DNA from: UBA5026 sp949065595
Lineage (GTDB): Bacteria; Bacillota_I; Bacilli_A; RF39; UBA660
DNA: 64,000 nt
Reading direction: 5' to 3'
NCBI GenBank assembly: GCA_949065595.1
Contig: CARSXK010000001.1
Location: 60,182-124,181, forward strand
Shown here one piece after another: positions 51,180 through 59,046 of this stretch. The position numbers and the translations under genes are program-made. The notes below the pieces were generated by a model. It was not told the DNA's origin. It searched no databases and saw only the letters and a program-made list of their open reading frames with translations. The number at the start of each line of letters is the position of its first letter. Position 1 is the first letter of the stretch.

Positions 51180-51832
51180 AAAGCATCATCTTACTTGCAC
51201 CGCCTGCTGCTGGAAAGGGAACACAATCGAATTTGCTTTGTAAGAAGTATGGATTTGTTCATATTTCAACAGGAAATTTGCTTCGTGAAGCAATGCAGAA
51301 AGATGATGCAATGGGACATTCACTTAAGGAGCAAATGAAATCTGGTAAATTGATAAGTGACGATATTATTTTTCAATTATTGAAAGATAAGTTTACGACA
51401 ATTGAAGATTCATTGGGGTATATTCTAGATGGATTTCCTCGCAATGTAAATCAAGCAGAAGAATACAATCGATTATTGGATTCCAAAAATCAAGAATTAT
51501 CGGCTGTTATTTATTTATCTATAGATTATGATTTGGCTTTCAAGCGAATTATGGGTCGTGTATCTTGTCCAAAATGTGGGCATGTTTACAATGATATAAT
51601 AGAAGAGAATCAACCAAGTGTAAAAGGCATCTGTAATGATTGTCAAACAGAGTTGACAAAACGAAGCGATGACAATGAGAAAACATTCCAAGTAAGATTT
51701 GAAACATATTTGGAGCAAACAGAACCTTTGGTTGCTTATTATAAGGAAAAAGGAATTCTTTATGAAGTGGATAGTTCATTATCTACCACTGAAGTGTTTG
51801 AGCAAATAAAGAACATTGTGGATTCATTATGA
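51176..51832 (+). CDS. adk: Adenylate kinase, zinc-lid form
   Basis: Catalyses ATP+AMP to 2 ADP. The 218-aa protein has a P-loop APPAAGKGTQ, the AMP-binding HISTGNLLREAM and DGFPRNVNQA, and a long lid with four cysteines (CPKCGHVYND...CNDCQTE) that bind zinc as in other Bacillota. Coupled to secY and map by ATGA overlaps. Confidence 0.97.
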   Translation: MKSIILLAPPAAGKGTQSNLLCKKYGFVHISTGNLLREAMQKDDAMGHSLKEQMKSGKLISDDIIFQLLKDKFTTIEDSLGYILDGFPRNVNQAEEYNRLLDSKNQELSAVIYLSIDYDLAFKRIMGRVSCPKCGHVYNDIIEENQPSVKGICNDCQTELTKRSDDNEKTFQVRFETYLEQTEPLVAYYKEKGILYEVDSSLSTTEVFEQIKNIVDSL

Positions 51833-52575
51833 TAAACATTAAATCAGAACATGAAATAGAATGTATGCGCAAAGCAGGAGAAATTGTAGGAAATACACAT
51901 AATTATTTGAAGCAATATATCAAGCCTGGAGTGACAACAAAAGAGTTAAATGATTTGGCTGAAGCATTTATTTTGAAATCAGGTGCAACGCCATCATTTA
52001 AAAATCTGTATGGGTTTCCAGGAACTATATGCATTTCCATCAATGAGGAAGTCGTACATGGAATTCCGTCAAGTCGTAAACTTAAAAATGGGGATATTGT
52101 AAAGTTGGATATTGGTGCTTGTTATCAAGGATACCATGGAGATTCGGCTTGGTCTTACCCTGTTGGGAAGGTGAGTACAGAAGTTACCAGGTTATTAGTG
52201 CAAACGGAAGAGGCTTTGTATCAAGGATTGTCTGTTGTACATGAAGGTGCTCATATTGGAGATATTGGATATGCGATTGAAACATATGCAAAAACTCATC
52301 ATTTAGGTGTAGTCAAGGAATTGGTAGGTCATGGAATTGGGACACAAGTACATGAAGCTCCTGATGTTCCCAATTATGGGAAAACAGGAACTGGTCCTAT
52401 CTTAAAAGAGGGTATGACTATCGCAATTGAACCAATGCTCAATTTAGGAACGCCAAGTGTTTACATGTTAGAAGATGATTGGACGATTGTAACCGGTGAT
52501 GATTTACCATCTGCCCATTTTGAACATACCATTTTGGTAACCAAAAATGGATATGAAATATTAACGAAGAGGTGA
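51829..52575 (+). CDS. map: Methionine aminopeptidase type I
   Basis: Removes the initiator methionine. The 248-aa protein carries the metal ligands in KLDIGACYQGYHGDSAW, the GHGIGTQVHEAP histidine, the AIEPML glutamate and the final HFEHTILVT glutamate. It starts inside adk (ATGA) and is four bases from infA. Confidence 0.98.
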   Translation: MINIKSEHEIECMRKAGEIVGNTHNYLKQYIKPGVTTKELNDLAEAFILKSGATPSFKNLYGFPGTICISINEEVVHGIPSSRKLKNGDIVKLDIGACYQGYHGDSAWSYPVGKVSTEVTRLLVQTEEALYQGLSVVHEGAHIGDIGYAIETYAKTHHLGVVKELVGHGIGTQVHEAPDVPNYGKTGTGPILKEGMTIAIEPMLNLGTPSVYMLEDDWTIVTGDDLPSAHFEHTILVTKNGYEILTKR

Positions 52576-52579
52576 TAAG

Positions 52580-52843
52580 ATGCCAAAGAAACCAGTTAAT
52601 AAAAGAAACAACAATCAAATGCAAGAAAAGGTTAAAAAAGCAGCGATTGAAGTAGAAGGAAAAATACTAGAAGTTCTACCTGGTGGACAATTCAGAGTAG
52701 AGCTTGAAAATAAACACACTGTAGTGGCTCACGTTTCTGGTAAAATCCGAATGAACTATATTCGCATTTTACCAGGTGATACAGTGGTGTTAGAATTATC
52801 AGAATATGATTTAACACGTGGGCGCATAACCTATAGGAAATAG
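52580..52843 (+). CDS. infA: Translation initiation factor IF-1 with basic N-terminal extension
   Basis: OB-fold factor that occupies the A site during initiation. The core IEVEGKILEVLPGGQFRVEL, AHVSGKIRMNYIRILPGD and YDLTRGRITYR is standard. The protein is 87 aa rather than about 72, because MPKKPVNKRNNNQMQEKVKK precedes the core. The start is well supported by GAGGTGATAAG, and no ATG lies at the usual start. Confidence 0.96.
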   Translation: MPKKPVNKRNNNQMQEKVKKAAIEVEGKILEVLPGGQFRVELENKHTVVAHVSGKIRMNYIRILPGDTVVLELSEYDLTRGRITYRK

Positions 52844-52854
52844 GAGGGAATTAA

Positions 52855-52968
52855 ATGAAAGTAAAACCATCAATTAAAAAAATTTGTCCAAAATGTAAAA
52901 TCGTTACGCGTAAGGGTAAAAAAATCGTAATTTGCGAAAACCCTAAACATAAACAAAGACAAGGTTAA
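52855..52968 (+). CDS. rpmJ: 50S ribosomal protein L36
   Basis: A 37-aa zinc-ribbon protein: MKVKPSIKKICPKCKIVTRK then GKKIVICENPKHKQRQG, with Cys, Cys, Cys and His ligands of the C+ form. The start follows AGGAGGG. It is in its standard place between infA and rpsM. Confidence 0.97.
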   Translation: MKVKPSIKKICPKCKIVTRKGKKIVICENPKHKQRQG

Positions 52969-52984
52969 TAATAGGAGGTGTTTT

Positions 52985-53350
52985 ATGGCACGTATTAAGG
53001 GTGTAGATATCCCAAATAATAAAAGAGCTGAAATCGCATTGACTTATATTTATGGAATTGGAAGAAGTTTATCCAATAAAATCTTAAATGACGCTAATGT
53101 TGATATCAACAAAAAAGCAGGAAGTTTAGACAATGGTGAGTTAGATCGCATTCGTGAGCAAATTGAAAAATATACCATCGAAGGTGATTTAAGACGTGAA
53201 GTGAATATGAACATCAAAACAAAGATGGAAATCAATTCATATCAAGGAACTCGTCATAAAAGAGGATTACCTGTTAGAGGACAAAGAACCAACAGAAATG
53301 CTAGAACTCGTAAGGGTAAAGGTAAAACAGTTGCTAATAAGAAAAAATAA
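52985..53350 (+). CDS. rpsM: 30S ribosomal protein S13
   Basis: A 121-aa 30S-head protein contacting P-site tRNA. RIKGVDIPNNKRAEIALTYI, the GIGRS helix-hairpin-helix and GTRHKRGLPVRGQRTNRNAR are standard. Ribosome site AGGAGGTG. Confidence 0.98.
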   Translation: MARIKGVDIPNNKRAEIALTYIYGIGRSLSNKILNDANVDINKKAGSLDNGELDRIREQIEKYTIEGDLRREVNMNIKTKMEINSYQGTRHKRGLPVRGQRTNRNARTRKGKGKTVANKKK

Positions 53351-53378
53351 TTGTAACTAAAAAAGGAGGTTATATAAT

Positions 53379-53762
53379 ATGGCTTATAAACCAAGAAAAC
53401 GTAAAGTAAAGAAGAATGTGCCAGAAGGGCAAGCATATATCCATTCTACTTTCAATAACACAATCGTAACACTTTGTGACAAAGAAGGAAATGCGATTAG
53501 TTGGGCTTCTGCTGGAACATTAGGATTCAAAGGAAGTAAAAAATCAACTCCATTCGCAGCTGGTATGTCTGCTGAAGCAGCAGGAAAGGCCGCATTTGAT
53601 ATGGGAATGCGTAAGGTTGAAGTTTTTGTAAAAGGACTCGGTTCAGGACGTGAAACTGCAATTCGTTCATTACAAACTGCTGGTTTAGAAATTGCTTCAA
53701 TTACAGATGTAACACCTGTACCACATAATGGATGTCGTCCACCAAAACGTCCACGTGGATAA
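53379..53762 (+). CDS. rpsK: 30S ribosomal protein S11
   Basis: A 127-aa platform protein. AYIHSTFNNTIVTLCDKEGN, SWASAGTLGFKGSKKSTPFA and the C-terminal PHNGCRPPKRPRG are diagnostic. Ribosome site AAAGGAGG. Confidence 0.98.
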   Translation: MAYKPRKRKVKKNVPEGQAYIHSTFNNTIVTLCDKEGNAISWASAGTLGFKGSKKSTPFAAGMSAEAAGKAAFDMGMRKVEVFVKGLGSGRETAIRSLQTAGLEIASITDVTPVPHNGCRPPKRPRG

Positions 53763-53783
53763 AAGAAAAAGGAGTGTGAAAAA

Positions 53784-54734
53784 GTGTTAAACTTTGAAAA
53801 ACCAATCTACAAACTTACAGATTATGTTGAAAATAATAATTTTGGAAAATTCGAATTAGAACCTTTGGAAAGAGGTTTTGGAACTACTATTGGTAATGCA
53901 CTTAGAAGAGTGATGTTATCTTCTATGCCAGGAAGTGCGATTGTCGCTGTCAAAATAGATGGTGTGATGCACGAATTTCAAACCATTGAAGGTGTTGTAG
54001 AAGATGTAACATCTATTGTTTTGAACTTGAAGAGTGTGGTTTTAAAGAACCATACAGAAGAAATCAAAACCGCTCATTTGTCTGTATCTGAAGAAAGAGT
54101 GGTAACAGCAGCTGATATTATTACAGATTCTGATGTTGAAATTGTAAACCCAGATCAAGTGATTGCGACTTTATCTAAGGGTGGAAAACTTGATATGGAA
54201 TTTATTATCGCAAATGGACGTGGATATGTTCCATCAAATGAAAATAAAAAATATTTGGAAAATGCTCCTGTTGGATATATTCCAATTGATGCAATATACT
54301 CTCCTATCGAAAGAATTAGCTATGATGTAGAGAGTGCACGTGTTGGACAAGATGCATCTTATGACAAGTTGATTATGAATGTATATACCAATGGTTCTAT
54401 TCGTCCTGAAGAATCAATGGCTTTGGGTGCCAAAATATTAATGGAACATTTGAGTATTATTACTAATTTAAGTGAAATTGCTGATACAACGGGAATTATG
54501 AATGCAAAACAGGAAGACAGTAAGTTGAAAAAATTAGAAACATCGATTGATGATTTAGATTTTTCAGTTAGAGCTTATAATTGCTTGAAGAGAGCTGGAG
54601 TTAACACTTTGGGTGATTTGACTGAAAAATCAGAATTGGAAATGATGAAAATCCGTAATTTAGGTAAGAAATCTTTGAAAGAAGTTATTGATAAGATTAA
54701 AGAAATGGGACTTAAATTCCGTGATGAGGACTAA
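53784..54734 (+). CDS. rpoA: DNA-directed RNA polymerase subunit alpha
   Basis: Assembly scaffold of RNA polymerase, 316 aa. The N-terminal domain has FGKFELEPLERGFGTTIGNA LRR and the dimer interface; the C-terminal domain has the helix-hairpin-helix RAGVNTLGDLTEKSELEM and IRNLGKKSLKEV that contact DNA and regulators. The start codon is GTG 53784, with AAGGAGTG upstream, as often in Bacillota. Confidence 0.97.
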   Translation: MLNFEKPIYKLTDYVENNNFGKFELEPLERGFGTTIGNALRRVMLSSMPGSAIVAVKIDGVMHEFQTIEGVVEDVTSIVLNLKSVVLKNHTEEIKTAHLSVSEERVVTAADIITDSDVEIVNPDQVIATLSKGGKLDMEFIIANGRGYVPSNENKKYLENAPVGYIPIDAIYSPIERISYDVESARVGQDASYDKLIMNVYTNGSIRPEESMALGAKILMEHLSIITNLSEIADTTGIMNAKQEDSKLKKLETSIDDLDFSVRAYNCLKRAGVNTLGDLTEKSELEMMKIRNLGKKSLKEVIDKIKEMGLKFRDED

Positions 54735-54751
54735 TAGTTAGGAGGATTATT

Positions 54752-55099
54752 ATGGCTTATAGAAAATTAGGACGTACTTGTAAACATAGAAGAAGTATGT
54801 TAGCTAATTTGACAAAAGATTTGATCAAAAACGAACGAATCGAAACAACAGAAACAAGAGCCAAAGAAGTACGTAAATTCTTTGATAAAATGGTTACGTA
54901 TGGAAAAGATGGATCACTTGTATCTAGAAGAAAAGCTTTGGCTTTCTTACAAAATGATAATGTAGCCACACAAAAAATATTTAACGATTATGCAACTCGT
55001 TTTGCAACTCGTAATGGTGGATACACACGTATCTTAAAGTTAACTGAACGTAAAGGGGATGACGCTTTAATGGTCATCTTGGAAGTAGTAGAAGGGTAA
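54752..55099 (+). CDS. rplQ: 50S ribosomal protein L17
   Basis: A 115-aa protein near the tunnel exit. MAYRKLGRTCKHRRSMLANL, LIKNERIETTETRAKEVR and RNGGYTRILKLTERKGDDAL are family blocks. It closes the superoperon; a strong terminator overlaps its stop. Confidence 0.98.
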   Translation: MAYRKLGRTCKHRRSMLANLTKDLIKNERIETTETRAKEVRKFFDKMVTYGKDGSLVSRRKALAFLQNDNVATQKIFNDYATRFATRNGGYTRILKLTERKGDDALMVILEVVEG

Positions 55100-55112
55100 T
55101 CCTTCTTTTTTT
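55090..55112 (+). terminator. Terminator of the ribosomal superoperon
   Basis: Stem AGAAGG/CCTTCT with a 5-base loop is followed by seven T, overlapping the rplQ stop. Confidence 0.85.
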
Positions 55113-55201
55113 GTAAAAATATTGTATTCTTTTGACTCTCTTTTTATAAGTTCTGAAATAGCATTATAGTCTTTATTTATCAGCAATTAAATTCAAACGT
55201 A

Positions 55202-55210
55202 TGGTATAAT
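55202..55210 (+). promoter_or_regulatory. Extended -10 promoter of the hypermodification-like gene
   Basis: TGGTATAAT lies 56 bases before the TTG start. No clear -35 is visible. Confidence 0.5.
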
Positions 55211-55265
55211 ACTTTTATCATAAATATAGTAACTAAAGCTTTAAAAAGAAATGTAGGTGTTTTAA

Positions 55266-56237
55266 TTGATTAAGAAAAGACAAGAGGTTTATGACTTATA
55301 TTGGTATTTTGCTTCCGAAAGGCAAAATATATTTTATAATAAATTAAATGAATTGGAAGAACCATGGACAGATGACCCAATTTTACAAAAATATAAATTT
55401 TGTAATGCCTATCGAGTTAGTGATAGAGTTTCTCAATATTTATTAAAAAATGTTATATATAATGGTCGTAAGTATTCTAATGAAGATATGATATTTAGAA
55501 TAATATTGTTCAAATTATTTAATAAAGAAAGTACGTGGGAATTATTAGTATCAAAAATGGGAGATATAAAACTTTGTAATTTTGATTTTAATAAATGTAA
55601 AATGGTATTAGAAGAAGCGATTTTAAATAATATTAAAATTTATAATGATGCCTATATTTCTTGTGCAACTAAAGCATTTGGATTTGAAAGGAAACATGAA
55701 AATCATTTAGCACTAATGCAAAAAATGTTTATAGAAGATAATATTCCAGAAAAAATCATAAATTCTAAAAATATGGAAGAAGCATTTAATCATCTAAAAA
55801 AATATCCATTAATTGGCAATTTTATGGCTTATCAATTAGTTACTGATATAAACTATAGTGAAGTTACAAATTTTACGGAGACGGAATTCACTGTAGCTGG
55901 TCCAGGTTCTATAAGAGGTATTAAAAAATGCTTTTATGAAATTGGTAATATGAGTAGAGAGGATATAATAAAATGGATGTATGAACATCAAGACGAGGAA
56001 TTTAAAAGGCTTGGTATTAAATTTAAAAAATTAGGTGAAAGAAAACTGCAATATATAGATTGTCAAGGTTTGTTTTGTGAAATTGATAAGTATTGTAGAG
56101 CTAAATTTCCGGAATTAAAGAGTAATAGAGTTAGAATAAAGAAAAAGTATGTTAAGAAAGATAAAATTGATTTTTTCTATCCTCCAAAATGGAATGTTAA
56201 TCTAAATTCTTATAAAGATATAGATATAAATCTATAA
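55266..56237 (+). CDS. Putative DNA base hypermodification protein (aGPT-pyrophosphorylase/HMUDK-helical family)
   Basis: A 323-aa protein. The N-terminal YWYFASERQNIFYNKL, EEPWTDDPIL and FCNAYRVSDRVSQYL, then FRIILFKLFNKESTWELL, match the family I know from phage thymidine-hypermodification pathways (alpha-glutamyl/putrescinyl-thymine pyrophosphorylase and 5-hmdU kinase helical domains). A glycosylase-like helix-hairpin-helix follows (YPLIGNFMAYQLVTDINYSE, then GPGSIRGIKKCF), and a C-terminal YIDCQGLFCEIDKYCR. The start is TTG with GTAGGTG upstream. No kinase, hydroxymethylase or phage gene is adjacent, so it is an orphan; it is more AT-rich than its neighbours, suggesting acquisition. Exact clade is uncertain. 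Confidence 0.72.
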   Translation: MIKKRQEVYDLYWYFASERQNIFYNKLNELEEPWTDDPILQKYKFCNAYRVSDRVSQYLLKNVIYNGRKYSNEDMIFRIILFKLFNKESTWELLVSKMGDIKLCNFDFNKCKMVLEEAILNNIKIYNDAYISCATKAFGFERKHENHLALMQKMFIEDNIPEKIINSKNMEEAFNHLKKYPLIGNFMAYQLVTDINYSEVTNFTETEFTVAGPGSIRGIKKCFYEIGNMSREDIIKWMYEHQDEEFKRLGIKFKKLGERKLQYIDCQGLFCEIDKYCRAKFPELKSNRVRIKKKYVKKDKIDFFYPPKWNVNLNSYKDIDINL

Positions 56238-56335
56238 TTAGTTAGATATACATCTATGGATATAATTTTGATATGTAAAACTATATTATCAAGTAGTAAA
56301 TTAAACTTAAAATATTGCAAATTTACTTTTAAATA

Positions 56336-56364
56336 AAGGATTTTTAAGTTAATCCTTCTTTTTT
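56336..56364 (+). terminator. Terminator after the hypermodification-like gene
   Basis: Perfect 7-bp stem AAGGATT/AATCCTT with an 8-base loop, then T-rich sequence. Confidence 0.7.
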
Positions 56365-56369
56365 ATATC

Positions 56370-56394
56370 AAAAAAACCATTACATTAAAGTAAT
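56370..56394 (-). terminator. Terminator of the - strand lipoprotein gene
   Basis: On the - strand ATTAC/GTAAT forms a short hairpin, followed by GG and seven T. Confidence 0.6.
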
Positions 56395-56422
56395 AGTTCT
56401 AAATATAGAGTTAATTGTTTTG

Positions 56423-57430
56423 TTACTCAATGATCTCTATAATTTCAATTGTGGCAATTTTAAAATTGGCATCTTCTAGTGATAAATAAAATTGTTTTCC
56501 AATATAGACTGGTAATTTTTCATTAAATTCAATAGTTGCCTCTGCATTCATGTTATTGGTTAATTCCTCATCTAGAGATATTATTCCTTTCTTTTGTATT
56601 GACTCATTAAATATGATATATTGTTCTGATTTATTAGAAATACTAATATTGGTTTTACAGTCATCATATGAGTATGTTGAAACTTTCACAATGGCTTTTT
56701 TTGCCATTTTTGTATTTGTTCCAGTTACTGCTGCAAGCCAATCGCGATTTTCATTGAATTCAGATTTAAAACATGCATATCTACTATTTCGCCCAGTACA
56801 ATTTTCATTGATTACAATTTCTTTTGTATTGGTAGGTGAAAGTAAAGTAATTTTGTCTCCTTTTTGAAAACTTCCACTTTCATAGGTACCTGTATATGAA
56901 GTTGTGGTATAGTTGTGTGAGCTAGAATCGTAATCTGAATTGAATATATCATTTAATCCAATGTATAAATCGGAATTGGCATCACGGTTATACGTTAATT
57001 GTGGTATATTCAAACTTTTTACTAAAGATCTATATTCCTCCAATTCCTTTGTAACGCTTTCCTTATTTACTGCACGAATCACTTTAAATTTAGCTACAGG
57101 TTTATTGGCTTCTAACACGGTATACTCTTTATTAATCTTTAAAGCTGTATTCGCATCAAATGAAATAAATGCATGGAAGGATGTGTATGGAGACTTGCAT
57201 TCGCTATCGTATAAACTGTTAGGATACTTGTATATAGAAAATTCCTTTGTTCCACTTTCCATTTGAACATTTTGTTTTAAATTAGTACAAGTAGCAGTTT
57301 GTCTTCCACCTTCCTCTTTTGAAAATAATTGATATTCTACTTCAAAAATATTTGAAGTCAATTGGTCGTTCTTTTTTCCACATCCAATAAAACTAACCAT
57401 GCATAAACACAAAATAATAACTTTTTTCAT
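56423..57430 (-). CDS. Lipoprotein built of EF-Tu-like beta-barrel domains (D3-D2-D3)
   Basis: A 335-aa secreted lipoprotein. Residues 1-16 are a lipoprotein signal (MKKVIILCLCMVSFIG) with Cys17 as the lipidated residue. Residues about 28-118 resemble EF-Tu domain 3: IFEVEYQLFSKEEGGRQ copies the KEEGGR signature, and ALKINKEYTVLEANKPVAKF the later strands. Residues about 145-245 resemble EF-Tu domain 2 (DLYIGLNDIF, then TGTYESGSFQKGDKITLL). Residues about 250-335 look like a second domain 3 (LPVYIGKQFYLSLEDANFKI). No GTPase domain is present. Start ATG 57430 has AAAGGAGATAAT upstream; ATG 57445 is not used because that site lies after it. Function unknown. Confidence 0.75.
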   Translation of the reverse strand: MKKVIILCLCMVSFIGCGKKNDQLTSNIFEVEYQLFSKEEGGRQTATCTNLKQNVQMESGTKEFSIYKYPNSLYDSECKSPYTSFHAFISFDANTALKINKEYTVLEANKPVAKFKVIRAVNKESVTKELEEYRSLVKSLNIPQLTYNRDANSDLYIGLNDIFNSDYDSSSHNYTTTSYTGTYESGSFQKGDKITLLSPTNTKEIVINENCTGRNSRYACFKSEFNENRDWLAAVTGTNTKMAKKAIVKVSTYSYDDCKTNISISNKSEQYIIFNESIQKKGIISLDEELTNNMNAEATIEFNEKLPVYIGKQFYLSLEDANFKIATIEIIEIIE

Positions 57431-57578
57431 ATTATCTCCTTTCAAAATTATTTTGACTTTTGAATCGATGATTGCTCATTTGTTATGACTGTTTCATATC
57501 GTAATGCTTTATCGGTATTGACTGTAAATTATGTTCTTTCTAGATATCATTCCTTTCGTTTAATTTATATATCGGAAA

Positions 57579-57609
57579 GAATAATTGTTTTGTTTTGAAA
57601 CAATTATTC
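57579..57609. repeat. Perfect 12-bp inverted repeat in the lipoprotein leader
   Basis: GAATAATTGTTT and AAACAATTATTC flank a 7-base loop. It sits just downstream of the - strand promoter, within the long (about 185 nt) 5' leader of the lipoprotein gene. The T-run after it is too short for a normal terminator; a binding site or mRNA-stabilising hairpin is possible. Confidence 0.6.
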
Positions 57610-57624
57610 TTATCTTACAAATTT

Positions 57625-57654
57625 ATATTATCTTAACTCTAAACTTTTTGTCAA
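57625..57654 (-). promoter_or_regulatory. Promoter of the lipoprotein gene
   Basis: On the - strand TTGACA (57649-57654) and TAATAT (57625-57630) are 18 bases apart. The remaining 57655-57800 stretch shows only a CCTTTT/AAAAGG hairpin (57752-57767) and no gene. Confidence 0.55.
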
Positions 57655-57801
57655 GATGTTAGATAAATTATCGATTAAAGAGTCTTTATTTATGGCACAT
57701 AATATATATTATTTTGATAAGGAACCATTGATGTTTAGAAGCTAGTTCAAATGGCGAATCCTTTTTATCAAAAGGAGGATGAGATTTTTTATTTGTTTGA
57801 T

Positions 57802-57830
57802 TTGACTTTCGGATGGTATTTCACTATAAT
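57802..57830 (+). promoter_or_regulatory. Promoter of the SDR-prepilin unit
   Basis: TTGACT and a perfect TATAAT with 17-base spacing, 18 bases before the SDR start. Confidence 0.8.
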
Positions 57831-57847
57831 GAAATTAGGGTGATGCT

Positions 57848-58612
57848 ATGAAAGCATTGATTACAGGTGCATCTTCTGGAATTGGAAAAGAAATGGCTAT
57901 TTTATTAAGCGAAAAAGGATATGATTTGATTTTAGTTGCCCGTCGTAAAAAACGGTTGGAAGATTTAAAAAAAGAATTAAAAACCGATGTTCAAATCATA
58001 TCGTTGGATTTATCGTCTACGTTCAATTGTATGAAATTATATAATAAGGTGAAAACAGAAGAGATTGAAATTGTAATCAATAATGCTGGATTTGGTGTCT
58101 TTGGGGAATTTACAGAAACCAAATTGGAACAGGAATTAGATATGATTGATACCAATATTAAGGCGGTTCATATGTTAACTAAACTATTTTTGCAGGATAT
58201 GAAACAAAAAGATAGAGGCTATATTCTAAATGTGGCTTCTGCTGCTGCTTTTTTACCAGGCCCTTTGATGGCAAGCTATTATGCTAGTAAAGCTTATGTT
58301 CTTCATTTGACAGAGGCTATTTCTGAAGAGTTACGAAGAAATCATAGTCATGTGTATGTTGGTACATTTTGTCCAGGACCAGTGGACACAGAGTTCAATG
58401 ATGTAGCACATGTTAAATTTGGTGTCAAATCCATTCGTAGTGTAGACGCTGCTGTGTATGCCATTGACAAAATGTTTCGAAGAAAAAGAATAATTGTGCC
58501 TGGCTTTTTCATGAAACTCAATTGTACGTGTAATCGCTTTCTTCCCAAAAGATGGTTATTAAAAATTTGTTATCATGTGCAATCTAGAAAGGAGATATCT
58601 TATGAAAAATAA
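57848..58612 (+). CDS. Short-chain dehydrogenase/reductase (second copy)
   Basis: Classical SDR of 254 aa with TGASSGIGKE cofactor motif, NNAGFG and the catalytic Ser-Tyr-Lys in ASAAAFLPGPLMASYYASK. It is clearly paralogous to the gene at 38619: the same ELDMID(T/L)N, LFLQD and CPGPVDT(E/H)FND blocks and the same C-terminal extension ending in a basic helix (KLNCTCNRFLPKRWLLK). Substrate unknown. It overlaps the prepilin-like gene by 11 bases. Confidence 0.9.
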   Translation: MKALITGASSGIGKEMAILLSEKGYDLILVARRKKRLEDLKKELKTDVQIISLDLSSTFNCMKLYNKVKTEEIEIVINNAGFGVFGEFTETKLEQELDMIDTNIKAVHMLTKLFLQDMKQKDRGYILNVASAAAFLPGPLMASYYASKAYVLHLTEAISEELRRNHSHVYVGTFCPGPVDTEFNDVAHVKFGVKSIRSVDAAVYAIDKMFRRKRIIVPGFFMKLNCTCNRFLPKRWLLKICYHVQSRKEISYEK

Positions 58613-58976
58613 TAAAGGTCTTACATTGATTGAATTGGTGGCAGTATTGGTTGTACTGGTTATTATAGGACTCATTGTGGTTCCTAATATATTTAAACAA
58701 ATTAAAGAGTATCAACAACAAATGTATCAAGATCAAGTATCTATTATACAAGATGCAGCGCGTAGTTTTGCAAGTGATCATACAGAGTTGCTACCTAATT
58801 TAGTAGGAAATACTTATAATGTAACTGTAGAACAATTGCAACAAGGGGGGTATTTGGATCCTGATTTTCAAAATACCAAAACCAAATCTCCATTTCCACC
58901 TACTTCTTATGTACAAATTCGTTGTATCGTATCTACCGAAGTCAATTATGATTATAGTTATACATATATTCCATAG
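58602..58976 (+). CDS. Type IV pilin-like (prepilin N-methylation) protein
   Basis: A 124-aa protein with the prepilin signature KNNKGLTLIELVAVLVVLV: a short basic leader, cleavage after Gly and Glu at position +5 of the mature part, followed by a hydrophobic helix. The remainder is a small globular domain (QDAARSFASDHTELLPNL and onward) with a single Cys, resembling pseudopilins. ATG 58602 follows AAAGGAGATATC. No pilus assembly, peptidase or other pilin gene lies in the window, so it is an orphan here. Confidence 0.85.
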   Translation: MKNNKGLTLIELVAVLVVLVIIGLIVVPNIFKQIKEYQQQMYQDQVSIIQDAARSFASDHTELLPNLVGNTYNVTVEQLQQGGYLDPDFQNTKTKSPFPPTSYVQIRCIVSTEVNYDYSYTYIP

Positions 58977-58995
58977 AACTTTGTTTCTTTTTTCA

Positions 58996-59024
58996 TTGTA
59001 AAATAAGGAATTTTATATTATAAT
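58996..59024 (+). promoter_or_regulatory. Promoter of ecfA1-ecfA2-ecfT-truA
   Basis: TTGTAA and a perfect TATAAT are 17 bases apart, 23 bases before ecfA1. Confidence 0.7.
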
Positions 59025-59046
59025 ATGGATATGGGTGGGTGGTTGT

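Noticed and set aside
57720..57800. A possible small RNA or tRNA-like segment around GTTCAAATGGCG
   Set aside because: No cloverleaf can be drawn; only a short CCTTTT/AAAAGG hairpin is present.
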